DNA from: Marinococcus luteus
GTDB taxonomy: Bacteria; Bacillota; Bacilli; Bacillales; Marinococcaceae
Assembly (NCBI RefSeq): GCF_900106595.1
Contig: NZ_FNNC01000001.1
Location: 682,001-746,000, forward strand
Reading direction: 5' to 3'
DNA: 64,000 nucleotides
Shown here: piece after piece, positions 26,260-36,254 of the stretch
How the letters are laid out: each line of letters starts with the position of its first letter
Position numbering within the stretch: the stretch's first letter is position 1
The notes under the pieces: model-generated
The model's input: the letters and a program-made list of their open reading frames with translations, nothing else
What the model was told of the DNA's origin: nothing
Database searches by the model: none
Translations under genes and position numbers: made by a program

Positions 26260-27342
26260 TCACTCCCCGGCCTGCAGTATATATTTTCGGTCCTGCCCGA
26301 ATGTCTCTTCCTTCATCAATGAAAATGCCCTGGCTTTCTGTAGCGCTGAAACACCGCTTCCCTGATATACTCCGGGTGCATTTTCCCCGCCAATCACAAT
26401 CGGCGCTACATACATTAAATATTCCTGAATCACTTCAGCTTCCAGGAAAGAGCCGAGAACGCCGGCCCCTCCTTCCACAAACAATGAAACGATTTTCTTT
26501 TCTCCGAGCACATCCAGCACCGCGGAGATATTTTTCACGCCGGAAGCGACTGGAACTACTTCAGCCCCCGCTTCTTCCAGGCGGCGCTGCCTTTGAGCAT
26601 CAGCCGGCCCGTTCGTCAAAACGTAGACCGGAGCTGCGTCGTCTTTCAGCATCCGGCTGTTTTCCGGCATCTGGAGCTCACTGTCAAGTACTATCCGTGC
26701 CGGCGTCACTCCGGTTTCCGGGACCCGGGCCGTAAGGGACGGATCATCGCTCAGCACAGTTCCGATGCCGACTAATATGCCATCGCACCGGCGTCTCTCC
26801 CGGTGGACGTCCTCCCGGGCTGGTTTTCCGGTAATCCACTGGCTTTCGCCTGTGGCCGTAGCAGTCTTTCCGTCAAGGGAAGAAGCTGTTTTAGCCGTCA
26901 CGTAAGGGCGTCCGGTTTTAATAAAATGAAAAAATTTCCGGTTTAAATATGCCGCTTCTTCCTCACCCACTCCGGTCACCACTTCAAGGCCTGCTTCCTC
27001 CATCATCTGTATGCCTTTGCCGGCTACAAGCGGATTCGGGTCTGACGCTGCCACTACCACTTTTGCAATGCCCGCTTCAATAATCTGTTTGGCACACGGC
27101 GGCGTGCGGCCGTAATGGCTGCAGGGCTCGAGAGTGACGTAGATCGACGCTCCTTCTGCTTCGTCTCCTGCCATCGCGAGCGCATGGACTTCTGCATGTG
27201 CTTCACCAGAGCGAAGGTGCGCCCCCATTCCCACGATTCTGCCATTTTTAACGACAACGGCACCGACCATTGGATTCGGGTAAGTCTGCCCTTCTGTCGA
27301 GCGTGCCAGTTCAAGTGCTGTGTGCATCCAAGTATGATCCAT
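26260..27342 (-). CDS. ribD: Bifunctional diaminohydroxyphosphoribosylaminopyrimidine deaminase / reductase
   Basis: 360 residues. N-terminal zinc deaminase with HAEVHALAMAG and PCSHYGRTPPCAKQII; C-terminal NADPH reductase with KTASSLDGKTATATGESQWITG. First gene of the riboflavin operon, controlled by the FMN riboswitch upstream. Confidence 0.97.
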   Translation of the reverse strand: MDHTWMHTALELARSTEGQTYPNPMVGAVVVKNGRIVGMGAHLRSGEAHAEVHALAMAGDEAEGASIYVTLEPCSHYGRTPPCAKQIIEAGIAKVVVAASDPNPLVAGKGIQMMEEAGLEVVTGVGEEEAAYLNRKFFHFIKTGRPYVTAKTASSLDGKTATATGESQWITGKPAREDVHRERRRCDGILVGIGTVLSDDPSLTARVPETGVTPARIVLDSELQMPENSRMLKDDAAPVYVLTNGPADAQRQRRLEEAGAEVVPVASGVKNISAVLDVLGEKKIVSLFVEGGAGVLGSFLEAEVIQEYLMYVAPIVIGGENAPGVYQGSGVSALQKARAFSLMKEETFGQDRKYILQAGE

Positions 27343-27397
27343 ATGGCCGGACCTCCTTTATTTTTTACTTGTTTTTATTAATTAAGAAATAAAAAAA

Positions 27398-27423
27398 GCC
27401 CCCGAATGAACATCCGGGGGCTT
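27398..27423 (-). terminator. Riboswitch-controlled terminator ahead of ribD
   Basis: Minus strand GCCCCCGGATG-TTC-ATTCGGGGGC followed by TTTTTTT, lying between the FMN aptamer and ribD; acts as the off-state of the riboswitch. Confidence 0.88.
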
Positions 27424-27513
27424 TTATACATACGTATCCAAAATAATATTCCAGTTCTCTTCAGCGGCCATTGCGGCTGCAGACAGAAAAACAGAATTTT
27501 TTCGAATACGGTT

Positions 27514-27658
27514 TTCCTTCTCCCATCCAGACTGTTACTGTCGGCTTCAGACTTACACTGAATCCACCGTCCACGCCTGCAGCGCTTACCGGGTCACGGA
27601 CTGAAAAGCATTCGCTTTATCACCGTCGGTTGGGACTTTCACCCGACCCCGAAGGATG
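27514..27658 (-). promoter_or_regulatory. FMN riboswitch (RFN element)
   Basis: On the minus strand the conserved RFN blocks appear in order: ATCCTTCGGGGTCGGGTGAA, GTCCCAACCGACGGTG, GTGACCCG, TGGATTCAGTGTAAGTCTGA, AGCCGACAGTAACAGTCTGG and ATGGGAGAAGG. Binding of FMN favours the downstream terminator and stops rib operon expression. Confidence 0.97.
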
Positions 27659-27734
27659 TTGATTGCAATCAACGTACCGTATGAAGTTAAAATACATTTT
27701 ATTACTTTCTTATATATCCGTCAAAAGATTCAGC

Positions 27735-28172
27735 TTATGCTTCGTCCCAGACCCGCACTTCCTTCATTACGTCCTGCGCCTGGATACGGTCCACCTGGTC
27801 CATGTTATCTGTCACACGGCCAAATACCGTATGCACGCCGTTCAGGTGCGGCTGCTGGTCAAACAGAATAAAGAACTGGCTGCCGCCGGTGTCTTTTCCA
27901 GCGTGCGCCATCGACAGATAGCCTCTTTCGTGGGTGCGCGGGTTCCCGTCCGTTTCACACGGGATCGTATATCCTGGGCCGCCGTCCCCGCGGTTGTTCG
28001 GGCATCCGCCCTGGGCAACAAAGCCTGGGATGACGCGGTGGAACGTAAGGCCATCATAGAAGCCGTCATTCGCCAGACTTTCAAAGTTTTTCACTGTGCC
28101 CGGTGCGTCCTCCGGGAAAAATTCCAACGTTACTGTTTCTCCATTTTCAAATGCGATTTTACCTTTTTTCAT
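27735..28172 (-). CDS. ppiB: Peptidyl-prolyl cis-trans isomerase, cyclophilin type
   Basis: 145 residues, minimal cyclophilin. [17 protein letters not shown] holds the catalytic arginine, [22 protein letters not shown] the rest of the active site. Cytosolic. It lies 16 bp downstream of lysA, the same pairing as in B. subtilis. Confidence 0.95.
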   Translation of the reverse strand: MKKGKIAFENGETVTLEFFPEDAPGTVKNFESLANDGFYDGLTFHRVIPGFVAQGGCPNNRGDGGPGYTIPCETDGNPRTHERGYLSMAHAGKDTGGSQFFILFDQQPHLNGVHTVFGRVTDNMDQVDRIQAQDVMKEVRVWDEA

Positions 28173-28188
28173 TTCTCTCTACCCCTTT

Positions 28189-29514
28189 TTATTTGGTTTT
28201 TGCCTTTGCTGGCGCATAGGAAAGATCGTACTGAAGAATATCTTCGTACGTTTCCCCGCGGACTACCAGGTGCGATTCCCCGTCTTCGGCGAAAACGACC
28301 GGCGGACGCGGGAGGCGGTTGTAATTGTTGGCCATGGAGTACCCGTAGGCTCCCGTACAGAAAACCGCCAGCGTATCATTGGTTTTCACTTCCGGAAGCG
28401 GCAGATTCCAAATCAGCATATCGCCGCTCTCACAGAGCTTGCCGGCGACCGAAAACGTGTCATCGGCTTTTTCATGGCCGCGATTGGCAAGAATCCCCTC
28501 GTACTCCGCCTGGTACAGTGCCGGACGGATATTGTCGGACATGCCGCCGTCCACCGAAATGTACCGGCGGACGCCGGGAATATCTTTTTTCGATCCTACG
28601 TCATATAACGTCGTGCCGGCATCGCCGCTGATGGACCGTCCTGGCTCAATCCAAATTTCCGGCACGTCCATGCCGGTACGGAGCGCTTCCTGTTTGACCG
28701 ACTGGATCATATCCTGGACGTACTGTTCCGGCGCGAGTGGTTCGTCCCCTTCCACATAGCGGATTCCAAAACCACCGCCGCAGTTCAGCACCTCCGGCGT
28801 GAACTGCAGATGCTCCTGCCAGTGCACAAACTGGTCAAACAATTTTTTGATAGCCATAGTAAAGCCGCTCGTTTCAAAAATCTGCGAACCGATATGGCAA
28901 TGCACGCCTTTAATGTTGATGGACAGACTCTGCTGCAGGCGGTAAATAGCCTGGTCTGCCTGTCCGGATGTCAGGTCAAAGCCGAACTTTGAATCCTCCT
29001 GGCCGGTGGAAATGTATTCATGTGTGTGCGCCTCGATGCCTGGAGTCGTCCGGATCAACGCTTCCACATATGTCTGCTGCCTAGCCGCCTGCTGCTCAAT
29101 CAATTGAATTTCATGAAAATTATCAATCACAAAGCAGCCAATGCCAAGCTCAATGGCAAGGGCGATTTCTGCCTCGCTTTTATTGTTACCGTGAAAATGA
29201 ACTTTTTCCATCGGAAAACCGGCTTTTGATGCCGTCATCAGCTCTCCTCCGGAAACCACATCCAGACTGAGCCCCATTTCTTTCGCCAGCTGTGACATTG
29301 CGACGCAGCTGAATGCCTTGCTCGCATAGGCAACCTGGTACGTCATCCCGTTATCTTCAAAAGCCTGCTGAAACCCCCGGGCCCGCTCACGCATTAAAGC
29401 GACGTCGTAGACGTAAACCGGGCTTCCGTACTCCTGCTTTATGTTAACGGTATCCACCCCGCCAATCTCCAGGTGGCCGTGTTCATTTATATGGTGCGTT
29501 CCATGAAGCTGCAT
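28189..29514 (-). CDS. lysA: Diaminopimelate decarboxylase
   Basis: 441 residues. PLP lysine in QVAYASKAFSC, histidine-containing GVHCHIGSQIFE, phosphate-binding CGGGFGIRY and the C-terminal CESGDM and GAYGYSMANNYN motifs. Last step of lysine synthesis. In B. subtilis lysA follows the spoVA operon; here the next upstream gene is pdp, with 93 bp in between. Confidence 0.97.
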   Translation of the reverse strand: MQLHGTHHINEHGHLEIGGVDTVNIKQEYGSPVYVYDVALMRERARGFQQAFEDNGMTYQVAYASKAFSCVAMSQLAKEMGLSLDVVSGGELMTASKAGFPMEKVHFHGNNKSEAEIALAIELGIGCFVIDNFHEIQLIEQQAARQQTYVEALIRTTPGIEAHTHEYISTGQEDSKFGFDLTSGQADQAIYRLQQSLSINIKGVHCHIGSQIFETSGFTMAIKKLFDQFVHWQEHLQFTPEVLNCGGGFGIRYVEGDEPLAPEQYVQDMIQSVKQEALRTGMDVPEIWIEPGRSISGDAGTTLYDVGSKKDIPGVRRYISVDGGMSDNIRPALYQAEYEGILANRGHEKADDTFSVAGKLCESGDMLIWNLPLPEVKTNDTLAVFCTGAYGYSMANNYNRLPRPPVVFAEDGESHLVVRGETYEDILQYDLSYAPAKAKTK

Positions 29515-29607
29515 ATTATTCTCTCCTTCGTTGCTCCTCCTAGTTCGTTTATTTTAGCACGCTTCTGAAAAAGACAAAAGCTTTATGCAAGTAAAGAAAC
29601 CGCGCAA

Positions 29608-30909
29608 TTAATGCACGGTTTCATAAATGAGGACTGGTTTTTCGACTGCAGCTTCTGCAATCGTAAAGGCTTCGGAAATTTTCCTGGCACTTTCAGCGCT
29701 ATCCTGAGCATTTACATGCATGATCGCAATAGTATCGCCTTTTTGTACAGGGTCACCGATTTTTTTCGTCAGTTCGATGCCTACACTGTAATCAAGCACA
29801 TCGTCCTTGGTGGCCCGTCCGGCTCCGAGAAGCATCGCACTTACGCCGATTTCTTCGGCTTCAATGCCGTGCACATAGCCGGAGGCGTCCGCCTTCACTT
29901 CTACGCGGTGCTCAGCAGCAGCAAGACTCTCCGGGTGATCCACAGCGGAGGCGTCACCGTGCTGATTTTTCACAAATGCTTTCATTTTTTCAAGCGCGTC
30001 CCCGTTTTCAATCACCTGAAGCACCATTTTTTCTGCCTGCTCGAGCGTGTCGGCTTTGCCGCCGGCGACAAGCATATAGGAAGAAAGCGTGACGCTCAGC
30101 TCGTGAAGGTCTTCCGGCCCGTTGCCCTGCAGTGTTTCAATTGCTTCTTTTACTTCGAGTGCATTTCCGACGGTCCGGCCAAGCGGCTGATCCATATTGG
30201 AAATGACCGCCATCGTTTTACGATCGAGGGACTGGCCGATTTCCACCATTGCTTCCGCCAGACGCTTGGCTTCCTCTACTTCTTTCATAAAGGCACCCGA
30301 GCCTGCCTTTACATCAAGCACGATCGCATCTGCGCCGGCAGCGATTTTTTTACTCATCACCGAGCTTGCAATCAGCGGAATCGAGTTTACGGTTGCTGTC
30401 ACGTCCCGGAGCGCATACAACTTTTTGTCTGCCGGGGTGAGATTGCCGCTCTGGCCTGCGACAGCAATTTTGTGTTCATTAACAAGATTGACGAACTCTT
30501 CCTTCGGAATCTCTGTTTCAAATCCACGGAAGCTTTCGAGCTTATCGATCGTGCCGCCGGTGTGCCCGAGCCCGCGTCCGGACATCTTCGCTACAGGAAC
30601 ACCGCATGCTGCTACAATCGGTCCGATTATCAGCGTCGTTTTGTCGCCGACGCCTCCGGTGGAGTGCTTGTCCACTTTGATCCCTTCGATCGCCGACAGG
30701 TCGAGCTGATCGCCGGACTCTGCCATCGCGTAAGTGAGCGCGGCGGATTCCTTCTGGGTCATATCCTGAAAGTAAATCGCCATCGCAAACGCCGATGCCT
30801 GGTAATCCGGCACCTCGCCGTTGCTGTAAGACTCCACAAACCAACGGATTTCTTCTTCACTCAGTTCTTTTCCGTCACGCTTCTTTGCAATAATATCCAC
30901 CATTCTCAT
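29608..30909 (-). CDS. pdp: Pyrimidine-nucleoside phosphorylase
   Basis: 433 residues. Signature [20 protein letters not shown] (phosphate and potassium binding) and [19 protein letters not shown]. Cleaves uridine, deoxyuridine and thymidine to base and ribose phosphate. Fourth gene of the drm-pupG-pnp-pdp salvage operon, 29 bp downstream of the second purine phosphorylase. A minus-strand hairpin ending in CTTT at about 29597-29622 overlaps its stop and may terminate the operon. Confidence 0.96.
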   Translation of the reverse strand: MRMVDIIAKKRDGKELSEEEIRWFVESYSNGEVPDYQASAFAMAIYFQDMTQKESAALTYAMAESGDQLDLSAIEGIKVDKHSTGGVGDKTTLIIGPIVAACGVPVAKMSGRGLGHTGGTIDKLESFRGFETEIPKEEFVNLVNEHKIAVAGQSGNLTPADKKLYALRDVTATVNSIPLIASSVMSKKIAAGADAIVLDVKAGSGAFMKEVEEAKRLAEAMVEIGQSLDRKTMAVISNMDQPLGRTVGNALEVKEAIETLQGNGPEDLHELSVTLSSYMLVAGGKADTLEQAEKMVLQVIENGDALEKMKAFVKNQHGDASAVDHPESLAAAEHRVEVKADASGYVHGIEAEEIGVSAMLLGAGRATKDDVLDYSVGIELTKKIGDPVQKGDTIAIMHVNAQDSAESARKISEAFTIAEAAVEKPVLIYETVH

Positions 30910-30938
30910 AGTATGGCCCCTTTACACAGTACTGTTGA

Positions 30939-31754
30939 TTACGTATTTTTAACGATTTCTTTCATTAAAGAGATGAAAATCGGTTTGGTTTTAGCCGCCG
31001 TCTCCATCACTTCCTCGTGGGAAATGCTGACGATTTCTTCGCCGATGGCCATATCAGTAATGCACGAAACACCGAGAACCCGCAGCCCGGCATGCTGGGC
31101 CACAATTACTTCCGGCACCGTGGACATGCCCACCACATCAGCTCCGACATTCCGAAGCAGAATTAACTCTGCCCGGCTCAGAAAGTTCGGGCCGCCGATG
31201 CCGCCGTAGACGCCACGCTTCAAGTCAATTTCAAGCGTTTCAGCAGCCTGGAACGCTTTACCACGGAGTACTGGATCATACGCCTGGCTCATATCGGGAA
31301 AACGAGGGCCGAGATCGCTGTCGTTCGGTCCGATCAGCGGATTGGTTCCGGTAAAGTTTATATGGTCTTCAATAACCATTAAGTCTCCCGGCCGGAACGA
31401 CGACTGCATCCCCCCGCACGCATTGGTGACAAATAAAAACTCGGCGCCGAGCGCTTTCATTACCCGGACCGGGAACGTCACCTCCTGCATCGAATAGCCT
31501 TCATAGTAGTGAAAACGGCCCTGCATCGCTACAACTGTTTTTCCTTCAAGCTCACCGAGTACAAGACGCCCGGCATGACCTTCCACCGTAGAAACAGGAA
31601 AATGCGGAATGTCTTCATACGGAATCACGGTGCCCGCTTCAATATCGTCAGCCAGGTCGCCGAGCCCGGAGCCAAGAATCATGCCGACCCCAGGCGCTGC
31701 GCTGTATTTCGACTGGATATAATCCTTTGCTTCCTGTATTTTTACTGCATCCAT
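30939..31754 (-). CDS. Second purine nucleoside phosphorylase with altered base pocket
   Basis: 271 residues, trimeric PNP family. Phosphate and ribose sites are conserved: [41 protein letters not shown] and the 5'-OH histidine in SISHEEVM. In the base pocket the usual GPxxET(P)AE is GPNFLSRAE, so the glutamate that contacts the purine is replaced by leucine, and the usual ITN is CITD, replacing the specificity asparagine with aspartate. In this fold Asn-to-Asp at that site shifts preference from 6-oxo to 6-amino purines. It follows the canonical paralogue with no gap. Tandem duplication followed by divergence is likely. Confidence 0.88.
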   Translation of the reverse strand: MDAVKIQEAKDYIQSKYSAAPGVGMILGSGLGDLADDIEAGTVIPYEDIPHFPVSTVEGHAGRLVLGELEGKTVVAMQGRFHYYEGYSMQEVTFPVRVMKALGAEFLFVTNACGGMQSSFRPGDLMVIEDHINFTGTNPLIGPNDSDLGPRFPDMSQAYDPVLRGKAFQAAETLEIDLKRGVYGGIGGPNFLSRAELILLRNVGADVVGMSTVPEVIVAQHAGLRVLGVSCITDMAIGEEIVSISHEEVMETAAKTKPIFISLMKEIVKNT

Positions 31755-32597
31755 TCAGGCATCCTCCCGTGCGATCCGCCGAAGGGTTTCTTTCATTAAT
31801 CTCAAGAAATCTTCCTGGACCTTTGATGTGGTATCCATGACTTCATCGTGGCTTAACGGCTGGTCAAGTATGCCCGCAGCCAGGTTTGAAATGCAGGAAA
31901 TACCGAGCACTTCCATGCCCCCGTGAACGGCAACGATCACTTCCGGTACCGTGGACATACCGACGGCGTCTGCCCCCAGCACACGTGCCATTCGTACCTC
32001 TGCCGGGGTTTCATAGGCCGGGCCGGTATTTGCCATGTACGTACCGCGCTGAATACGAATGTTCAGCGAAAGCGCCGCCTCGTCAGCAATTTTGGCGAGT
32101 CCTTTCGAATACGCTGAACTCATATCCGGAAAACGGGGACCGAGCTCTGCATCGTTTTCTCCGATGAGCGGGTTAGCGCCGAGCCAGTTGATGTGATCAT
32201 CAATAATCATTAAATCACCCGGTTCAAAGTCATGGTTCACGCCGCCCGCAGCGTTAGTGACAAGAAGCCGCTTGACTCCGAGTGCGTTCATGACGCGGAT
32301 TGGAAACGTCACTTCCTGGAGGGAATACCCTTCATAGTAATGAAAACGTCCCTGCATCGCCGCCACCTGCATGCCTTCAAGCTCACCGAATACAAGCTGG
32401 CCCGCGTGGCCCTCCACCGTAGAAACAGGAAAGCCGGGGATGTCTTCATATTTTAGGACGACTGGGCTTTTAATCTCATCGGCCAGGACCCCAAGACCGG
32501 AACCGAGCACGAGCCCGGTCGACGGGACGACAGAGATATTGGACTGAATGTATTGAACTGCTTCTTTGGTTTGCTGCTGGATACTCAAGTTATTCAC
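31755..32597 (-). CDS. pupG: Purine nucleoside phosphorylase (guanosine/inosine type)
   Basis: 280 residues. Canonical motifs: [56 protein letters not shown] (purine-contact glutamate) and CISNLAAG (asparagine for 6-oxopurines). Converts guanosine and inosine to base and ribose-1-phosphate. Its start overlaps the end of drm by 8 bp and its stop abuts the start of the second phosphorylase. Confidence 0.95.
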   Translation of the reverse strand: MNNLSIQQQTKEAVQYIQSNISVVPSTGLVLGSGLGVLADEIKSPVVLKYEDIPGFPVSTVEGHAGQLVFGELEGMQVAAMQGRFHYYEGYSLQEVTFPIRVMNALGVKRLLVTNAAGGVNHDFEPGDLMIIDDHINWLGANPLIGENDAELGPRFPDMSSAYSKGLAKIADEAALSLNIRIQRGTYMANTGPAYETPAEVRMARVLGADAVGMSTVPEVIVAVHGGMEVLGISCISNLAAGILDQPLSHDEVMDTTSKVQEDFLRLMKETLRRIAREDA

Positions 32598-33783
32598 CCT
32601 TCCTTTTTAATTGCTGTAAAAAGCTTGTGCCGTACTTCGGCATGGATAGACGGAAATTATCCGCTACCGTGGCACCGATATCGGCAAATGTTTTCCGAGT
32701 GCCAAGCGGCGCTGGTCCGGTGCTTTTACTGTAGGCAAGCAGCGGCACGATTTCACGGGTATGATCGGTACCGTGATGGACGGGATCATTTCCGTGGTCA
32801 GCAGTAATAAGCAGAAGGTCATTCTCATGCATTGCTTCGAGCAGCTCCGGAAGCCGGGCATCAAACTCCTCGAGCGCCTCCCCGTATCCCTGTGGGTCAC
32901 GCCGGTGGCCGAACTTAGCGTCAAAGTCCACCAGGTTTAAAAAGCTGAGGCCCGTAAAGGATTTCTGCGCCGTCTCCGTCACACGGTCCATGCCGTCCAT
33001 GTTGGAGGATGTCCGAATCGATTCCGTCACCCCTTCGCCGTCATAAATATCGCTGATTTTTCCGATAGCAATGCTGTCAAGCCCAGCATCTTCAAGGTCA
33101 TTCATGACCGTTCGGCCAAACGGCTTAAGCGCGTAGTCGTGGCGGTTGGACGTCCGTTCGTAGTTTCCAGGGGACCCTTTAAATGGACGTGCAATTACGC
33201 GCCCGATCATATACGGCGCTTCGTACGTCATCGCCCGGGCTTTTTCGCAGATGTCATACAGCTCTTCTATTGGCACCTCATCCTCATGGGCGGCGATTTG
33301 AAGCACCGAATCCGCCGATGTGTATACGATCAGCTTGCCGGTTTTCTGGTGCTCTTCGCCGAGTTCTTCAATGATCTCTGTACCCGAAGCTACTTTGTTT
33401 CCGAGAACACCCCGTCCGGTTTCCTGTTCGAGCTGCTGTAAAAGCTCATCTGGAAAGCCATCCGGAAATGTGCGGAACGGCTCGTCGATATAGAGGCCCA
33501 TGATTTCCCAGTGGCCTGTCATCGTATCTTTGCTTCGCGACATTTCTTCCATATAACCATACGAAGCGATTGGTGACGCTGATGCCTCTACGCCCGGGAT
33601 TTCCCTGATGTTCCCAAGGCCCATCCTTTCAAGGTTGGGGATCTTGATTCCGTTCATATGCTGGGCGATATGACCGAGCGTGTCAGCCCCTTTATCCCCG
33701 TACTCTTCGGCGTCAGGAGCTTCGCCGATGCCGACAGAATCCATAACAACTAAAAAAACGCGTGGATACTTGTAGTTTTCCAT
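32590..33783 (-). CDS. drm: Phosphopentomutase
   Basis: 397 residues from ATG 33783, behind AAAGGAGAG. Alkaline-phosphatase superfamily metal sites: [13 protein letters not shown] at the N-terminus, [18 protein letters not shown] at the C-terminus, plus [10 protein letters not shown] with the phospho-threonine. Interconverts ribose-1- and ribose-5-phosphate, feeding the pentoses released by the phosphorylases downstream into central metabolism. First gene of the salvage operon, 19 bp after xerD. Confidence 0.96.
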   Translation of the reverse strand: MENYKYPRVFLVVMDSVGIGEAPDAEEYGDKGADTLGHIAQHMNGIKIPNLERMGLGNIREIPGVEASASPIASYGYMEEMSRSKDTMTGHWEIMGLYIDEPFRTFPDGFPDELLQQLEQETGRGVLGNKVASGTEIIEELGEEHQKTGKLIVYTSADSVLQIAAHEDEVPIEELYDICEKARAMTYEAPYMIGRVIARPFKGSPGNYERTSNRHDYALKPFGRTVMNDLEDAGLDSIAIGKISDIYDGEGVTESIRTSSNMDGMDRVTETAQKSFTGLSFLNLVDFDAKFGHRRDPQGYGEALEEFDARLPELLEAMHENDLLLITADHGNDPVHHGTDHTREIVPLLAYSKSTGPAPLGTRKTFADIGATVADNFRLSMPKYGTSFLQQLKRKGE

Positions 33784-33802
33784 TGCTCTCTCTCCTTTTC
33801 TG

Positions 33803-34690
33803 CTATGCTCTTGGATGAGCCTGCAGGTATACATCTTTTAATTTGTGGTTGGATACATGGGTATAAATCTGGGTGGTGGAAATATCGGCGTGCCCGAGCA
33901 TCTCCTGGACCGCCCGCAGATCTGCCCCGTTTTCAAGCAGATGGGTGGCAAAGGAATGCCTCAGGGTATGCGGTGTTAATGCTTTTTCTATCCCTGCTTT
34001 GCCTGCTGTGGCTTTTAATATTTTCCAAAAACCCTGCCTCGAAAGCGGATTGCCGTGATGATTAACAAATAACAGCTCATGACGTTTGTTTTTCATCAGG
34101 GTACTGCGTCCGTGATGTATGTACGTCTCGATAGCCTCGGAAGCCACTTTCCCAAGTGGGACGATCCGTTCTTTGTTACCTTTGCCGACACAGCGGATAA
34201 ATCCCATCTGCAGATGCACATCAGACATTTTCAATTCACACAGCTCAGTTACCCGCAGACCGGTAGCGTACATGCATTCAAGCATCGCCTGATTCCGTTT
34301 TGCAAAGGCCGTCGTTCCTTCGGCTGCTGTGAGCAGCCGCTCAACTTCCTGAGTGGACAGCACGGTCGGAAGCTTCTTTTCCCCTTTCGGAATCTCAATC
34401 AATTCCGCAGGATCCTTTTTTACCACCTGTTCACGCAGAAGAAACTGGTGGAACGCACGCACCGAAGACAAAAAGCGCGCCAGCGTAGCTGTAGAGCGCC
34501 CGGCTTCTTTTTGAGCATACAAAAAATCCACGATATCCGCACGTTCGGTGTCCGCCCATGATTCCTTCTGTCGAAGCTGCATAAATTTTCTATAGTGTTC
34601 CAGGTCTCTTTGATACGACTGAATCGTGTTTTTGGAGAGGCCCTTTTCAACTTGGCAATAATGTATAAAATCCAGTACCTCCGTGGTCAT
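33803..34690 (-). CDS. xerD: Tyrosine recombinase XerD
   Basis: 295 residues. SAM-like N-terminal domain ([22 protein letters not shown]) and catalytic residues: Arg in [21 protein letters not shown] (HxxR), [15 protein letters not shown] (His and nucleophilic Tyr). With XerC (CodV) it resolves chromosome dimers at dif. Located between fur and drm as in B. subtilis (ripX), so a housekeeping recombinase rather than a mobile-element integrase. Confidence 0.95.
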   Translation of the reverse strand: MTTEVLDFIHYCQVEKGLSKNTIQSYQRDLEHYRKFMQLRQKESWADTERADIVDFLYAQKEAGRSTATLARFLSSVRAFHQFLLREQVVKKDPAELIEIPKGEKKLPTVLSTQEVERLLTAAEGTTAFAKRNQAMLECMYATGLRVTELCELKMSDVHLQMGFIRCVGKGNKERIVPLGKVASEAIETYIHHGRSTLMKNKRHELLFVNHHGNPLSRQGFWKILKATAGKAGIEKALTPHTLRHSFATHLLENGADLRAVQEMLGHADISTTQIYTHVSNHKLKDVYLQAHPRA

Positions 34691-34799
34691 ACGACCGCCT
34701 CCTGCTTCCCAATCTTCCCTTCTAAGAATAGCATAGTCGCTTATTACTAGGGAAGGGCGAATACACCAGTAAATATACCGCTTTCATTCTGACGCATAA

Positions 34800-34842
34800 T
34801 AAAAAAAGCACCGCTCTTTGTTAAAAGACGATGCCCGTGCAT
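34800..34842 (-). terminator. Terminator of fur
   Basis: Minus strand GCACGGGCATCGTCTTTTAA and AAAGAGCGGTGC arms followed by TTTTTTT, just after the fur stop. Confidence 0.75.
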
Positions 34843-34845
34843 ATG

Positions 34846-35334
34846 TTAATTCGTGTGCAGCGAAGCAGCCTCCGCACTTTCTTCGTTCTTTTTTGCCTTC
34901 GCCTGACAGCGGTGGCAGACACCGTGGAACGTTAAACGATGATCTTTTACTTTAAACTGATAGTCTTTTTCTACAATCTTTTCGACCTCTGCAAGCAGGT
35001 CCTCCTGGATCTCATCAACTGTTCCGCATTCAATGCAGACGAGGTGGTGATGGGAGTGGCTGGCTCCTTCTTTTCGCAGGTCATACCGTGAAACTCCATC
35101 ACCGAAGTTGATTTTGTCCACGACTTCAAGTTCATTAAGTAATTCCAGTGTTCTGTACACGGTGGCAAGACCAATCTCCGGTGCTTTTTCCTTCACCAGA
35201 AGGTACACATCTTCTGCACTTAAATGATCTTCTTCATTTTCCAAAAGCACCTGTACAGTCGCTTCCCTTTGAGGGGTCAGCTTGTAGCTTTGTTCATGCA
35301 GCTGTTTTTTAATACGTTCTACCCGATTTTCCAA
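34846..35334 (-). CDS. fur: Ferric uptake regulator Fur
   Basis: 162 residues. Winged-helix N-terminus (YKLTPQREATVQVLLENEEDHLSAEDVY), regulatory metal site HSHHHLVCIECG, structural zinc cysteines in CIEC and CHRC. The sequence matches the Fur branch (IGLATVYRTLELLNEL, NFGDGVSRYDLR) rather than PerR or Zur. Represses iron uptake genes when iron is sufficient. The C-terminal KKNEESAEAASLHTN tail is longer than in B. subtilis. Its promoter region carries PerR- and Fur-box-like sequences. Confidence 0.96.
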   Translation of the reverse strand: MENRVERIKKQLHEQSYKLTPQREATVQVLLENEEDHLSAEDVYLLVKEKAPEIGLATVYRTLELLNELEVVDKINFGDGVSRYDLRKEGASHSHHHLVCIECGTVDEIQEDLLAEVEKIVEKDYQFKVKDHRLTFHGVCHRCQAKAKKNEESAEAASLHTN

Positions 35335-35375
35335 TTATCGCTACCTCCCTTATTCCTTCAAGGGTAATAAACTTA

Positions 35376-35390
35376 TTATAATAATTTTAA
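35376..35390. promoter_or_regulatory. Candidate PerR box upstream of fur
   Basis: TTATAATAATTTTAA matches the PerR box TTATAATNATTATAA at 14 of 15 positions, 42 bp upstream of the fur start. PerR is known to repress fur in B. subtilis. Confidence 0.65.
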
Positions 35391-35411
35391 ATAAGGCTGT
35401 CAATATAAAAC

Positions 35412-35426
35412 CGATAACCATTCTCA
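35412..35426. promoter_or_regulatory. Candidate Fur box upstream of fur
   Basis: CGATAACCATTCTCA agrees with the 7-1-7 consensus TGATAATNATTATCA at most positions (11 of 15 against a TGATAATGATTATCA version), about 80 bp upstream of fur; possible autoregulation. Confidence 0.4.
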
Positions 35427-35559
35427 GTTTAAAATCATTATAAATAATTTGGCATGAAAATTGCATATAAACCTTATTTGTCCCGCAATCTCAGTAATTG
35501 GGGCACTGATTATCAACGAAACCCTTATGTGACAGAAAAATGACGATATTCAATCTCAA

Positions 35560-36099
35560 TTACCGCTGGCCGGGAATAGTTTTTACATACTGCACCGCAT
35601 ACATGGTTTTAGCGTCATGAATTTCTTCTCTCTGGATCAATTCATCTGCTTCCTTCACGCTTACCTCCATCAATTCAATAAATTCATCCTCTTCGGTTTC
35701 CGGTTCGCCGGCCTTCAGTTCAAACGCCTCGTACAGATGCACGATTTCGTCTGCAAATCCGGGAGATGTATAAAATGAAGCAATTTTCTGCAGGCGCCCT
35801 GCCGTGTACCCGGTTTCTTCTTTTAATTCCCGGGCCGCTGTTTCTTCCGGGCTGTCGGTGCCTTCGAGTTTTCCGGCCGGTATTTCCACCAGCGGCTTTT
35901 CGAGCGGCTTCCGGTACTGCTTCACCATAACTATTTTCCCTTCCGGCGTGACCGCCACCACGGCGACTGCTCCGCTGTGATTAATCACTTCCCGTTTGCT
36001 GCTCCTCCCGTCCGGAAGCGTTACGTCATGCACTGATAAATCGACAATTTTCCCTTCAAATATCGTTTCCTTCTTCGTTGTTTTTTCCGTAAAATCCAT
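35560..36099 (-). CDS. nudF: ADP-ribose pyrophosphatase (Nudix)
   Basis: 179 residues. Nudix box GKLEGTDSPEETAARELKEETGY (from the first Gly through REXXEEXGX pattern) at about residues 77-100. Hydrolyses ADP-ribose to AMP and ribose-5-phosphate. In B. subtilis nudF lies a short distance from spoIIM and fur; here fur follows with a 225 bp gap and no spoIIM. Confidence 0.92.
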   Translation of the reverse strand: MDFTEKTTKKETIFEGKIVDLSVHDVTLPDGRSSKREVINHSGAVAVVAVTPEGKIVMVKQYRKPLEKPLVEIPAGKLEGTDSPEETAARELKEETGYTAGRLQKIASFYTSPGFADEIVHLYEAFELKAGEPETEEDEFIELMEVSVKEADELIQREEIHDAKTMYAVQYVKTIPGQR

Positions 36100-36254
36100 C
36101 GTTAACGTCCTTTCTGCATCAAATATGATTCATTCGTTTTAGTTTACCAGTCTTTAACTGTCTGTGAGAATAGTCATTTGCTTATTTTCACTCTTCCTAA
36201 TTATCACCAGATTTGCTACACTGTCCAAGTAATCTGATGGAGGAGTTGGACCCC

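Noticed and set aside
27663-28631. Plus-strand open frame across ppiB and lysA
   Set aside because: It crosses two intact minus-strand genes and the edge of the FMN riboswitch; no coding signature.
29611-31209. Long plus-strand open frame (over 500 codons) opposite pdp and the second phosphorylase
   Set aside because: Both minus-strand genes match well-known families over their full length; the opposite frame is Cys/His/Phe-rich with no motif and is a by-product of GC-biased codons.
33803-34690. Possible integrase of a genomic island
   Set aside because: Gene order fur-xerD-drm and full similarity to XerD show the housekeeping recombinase.
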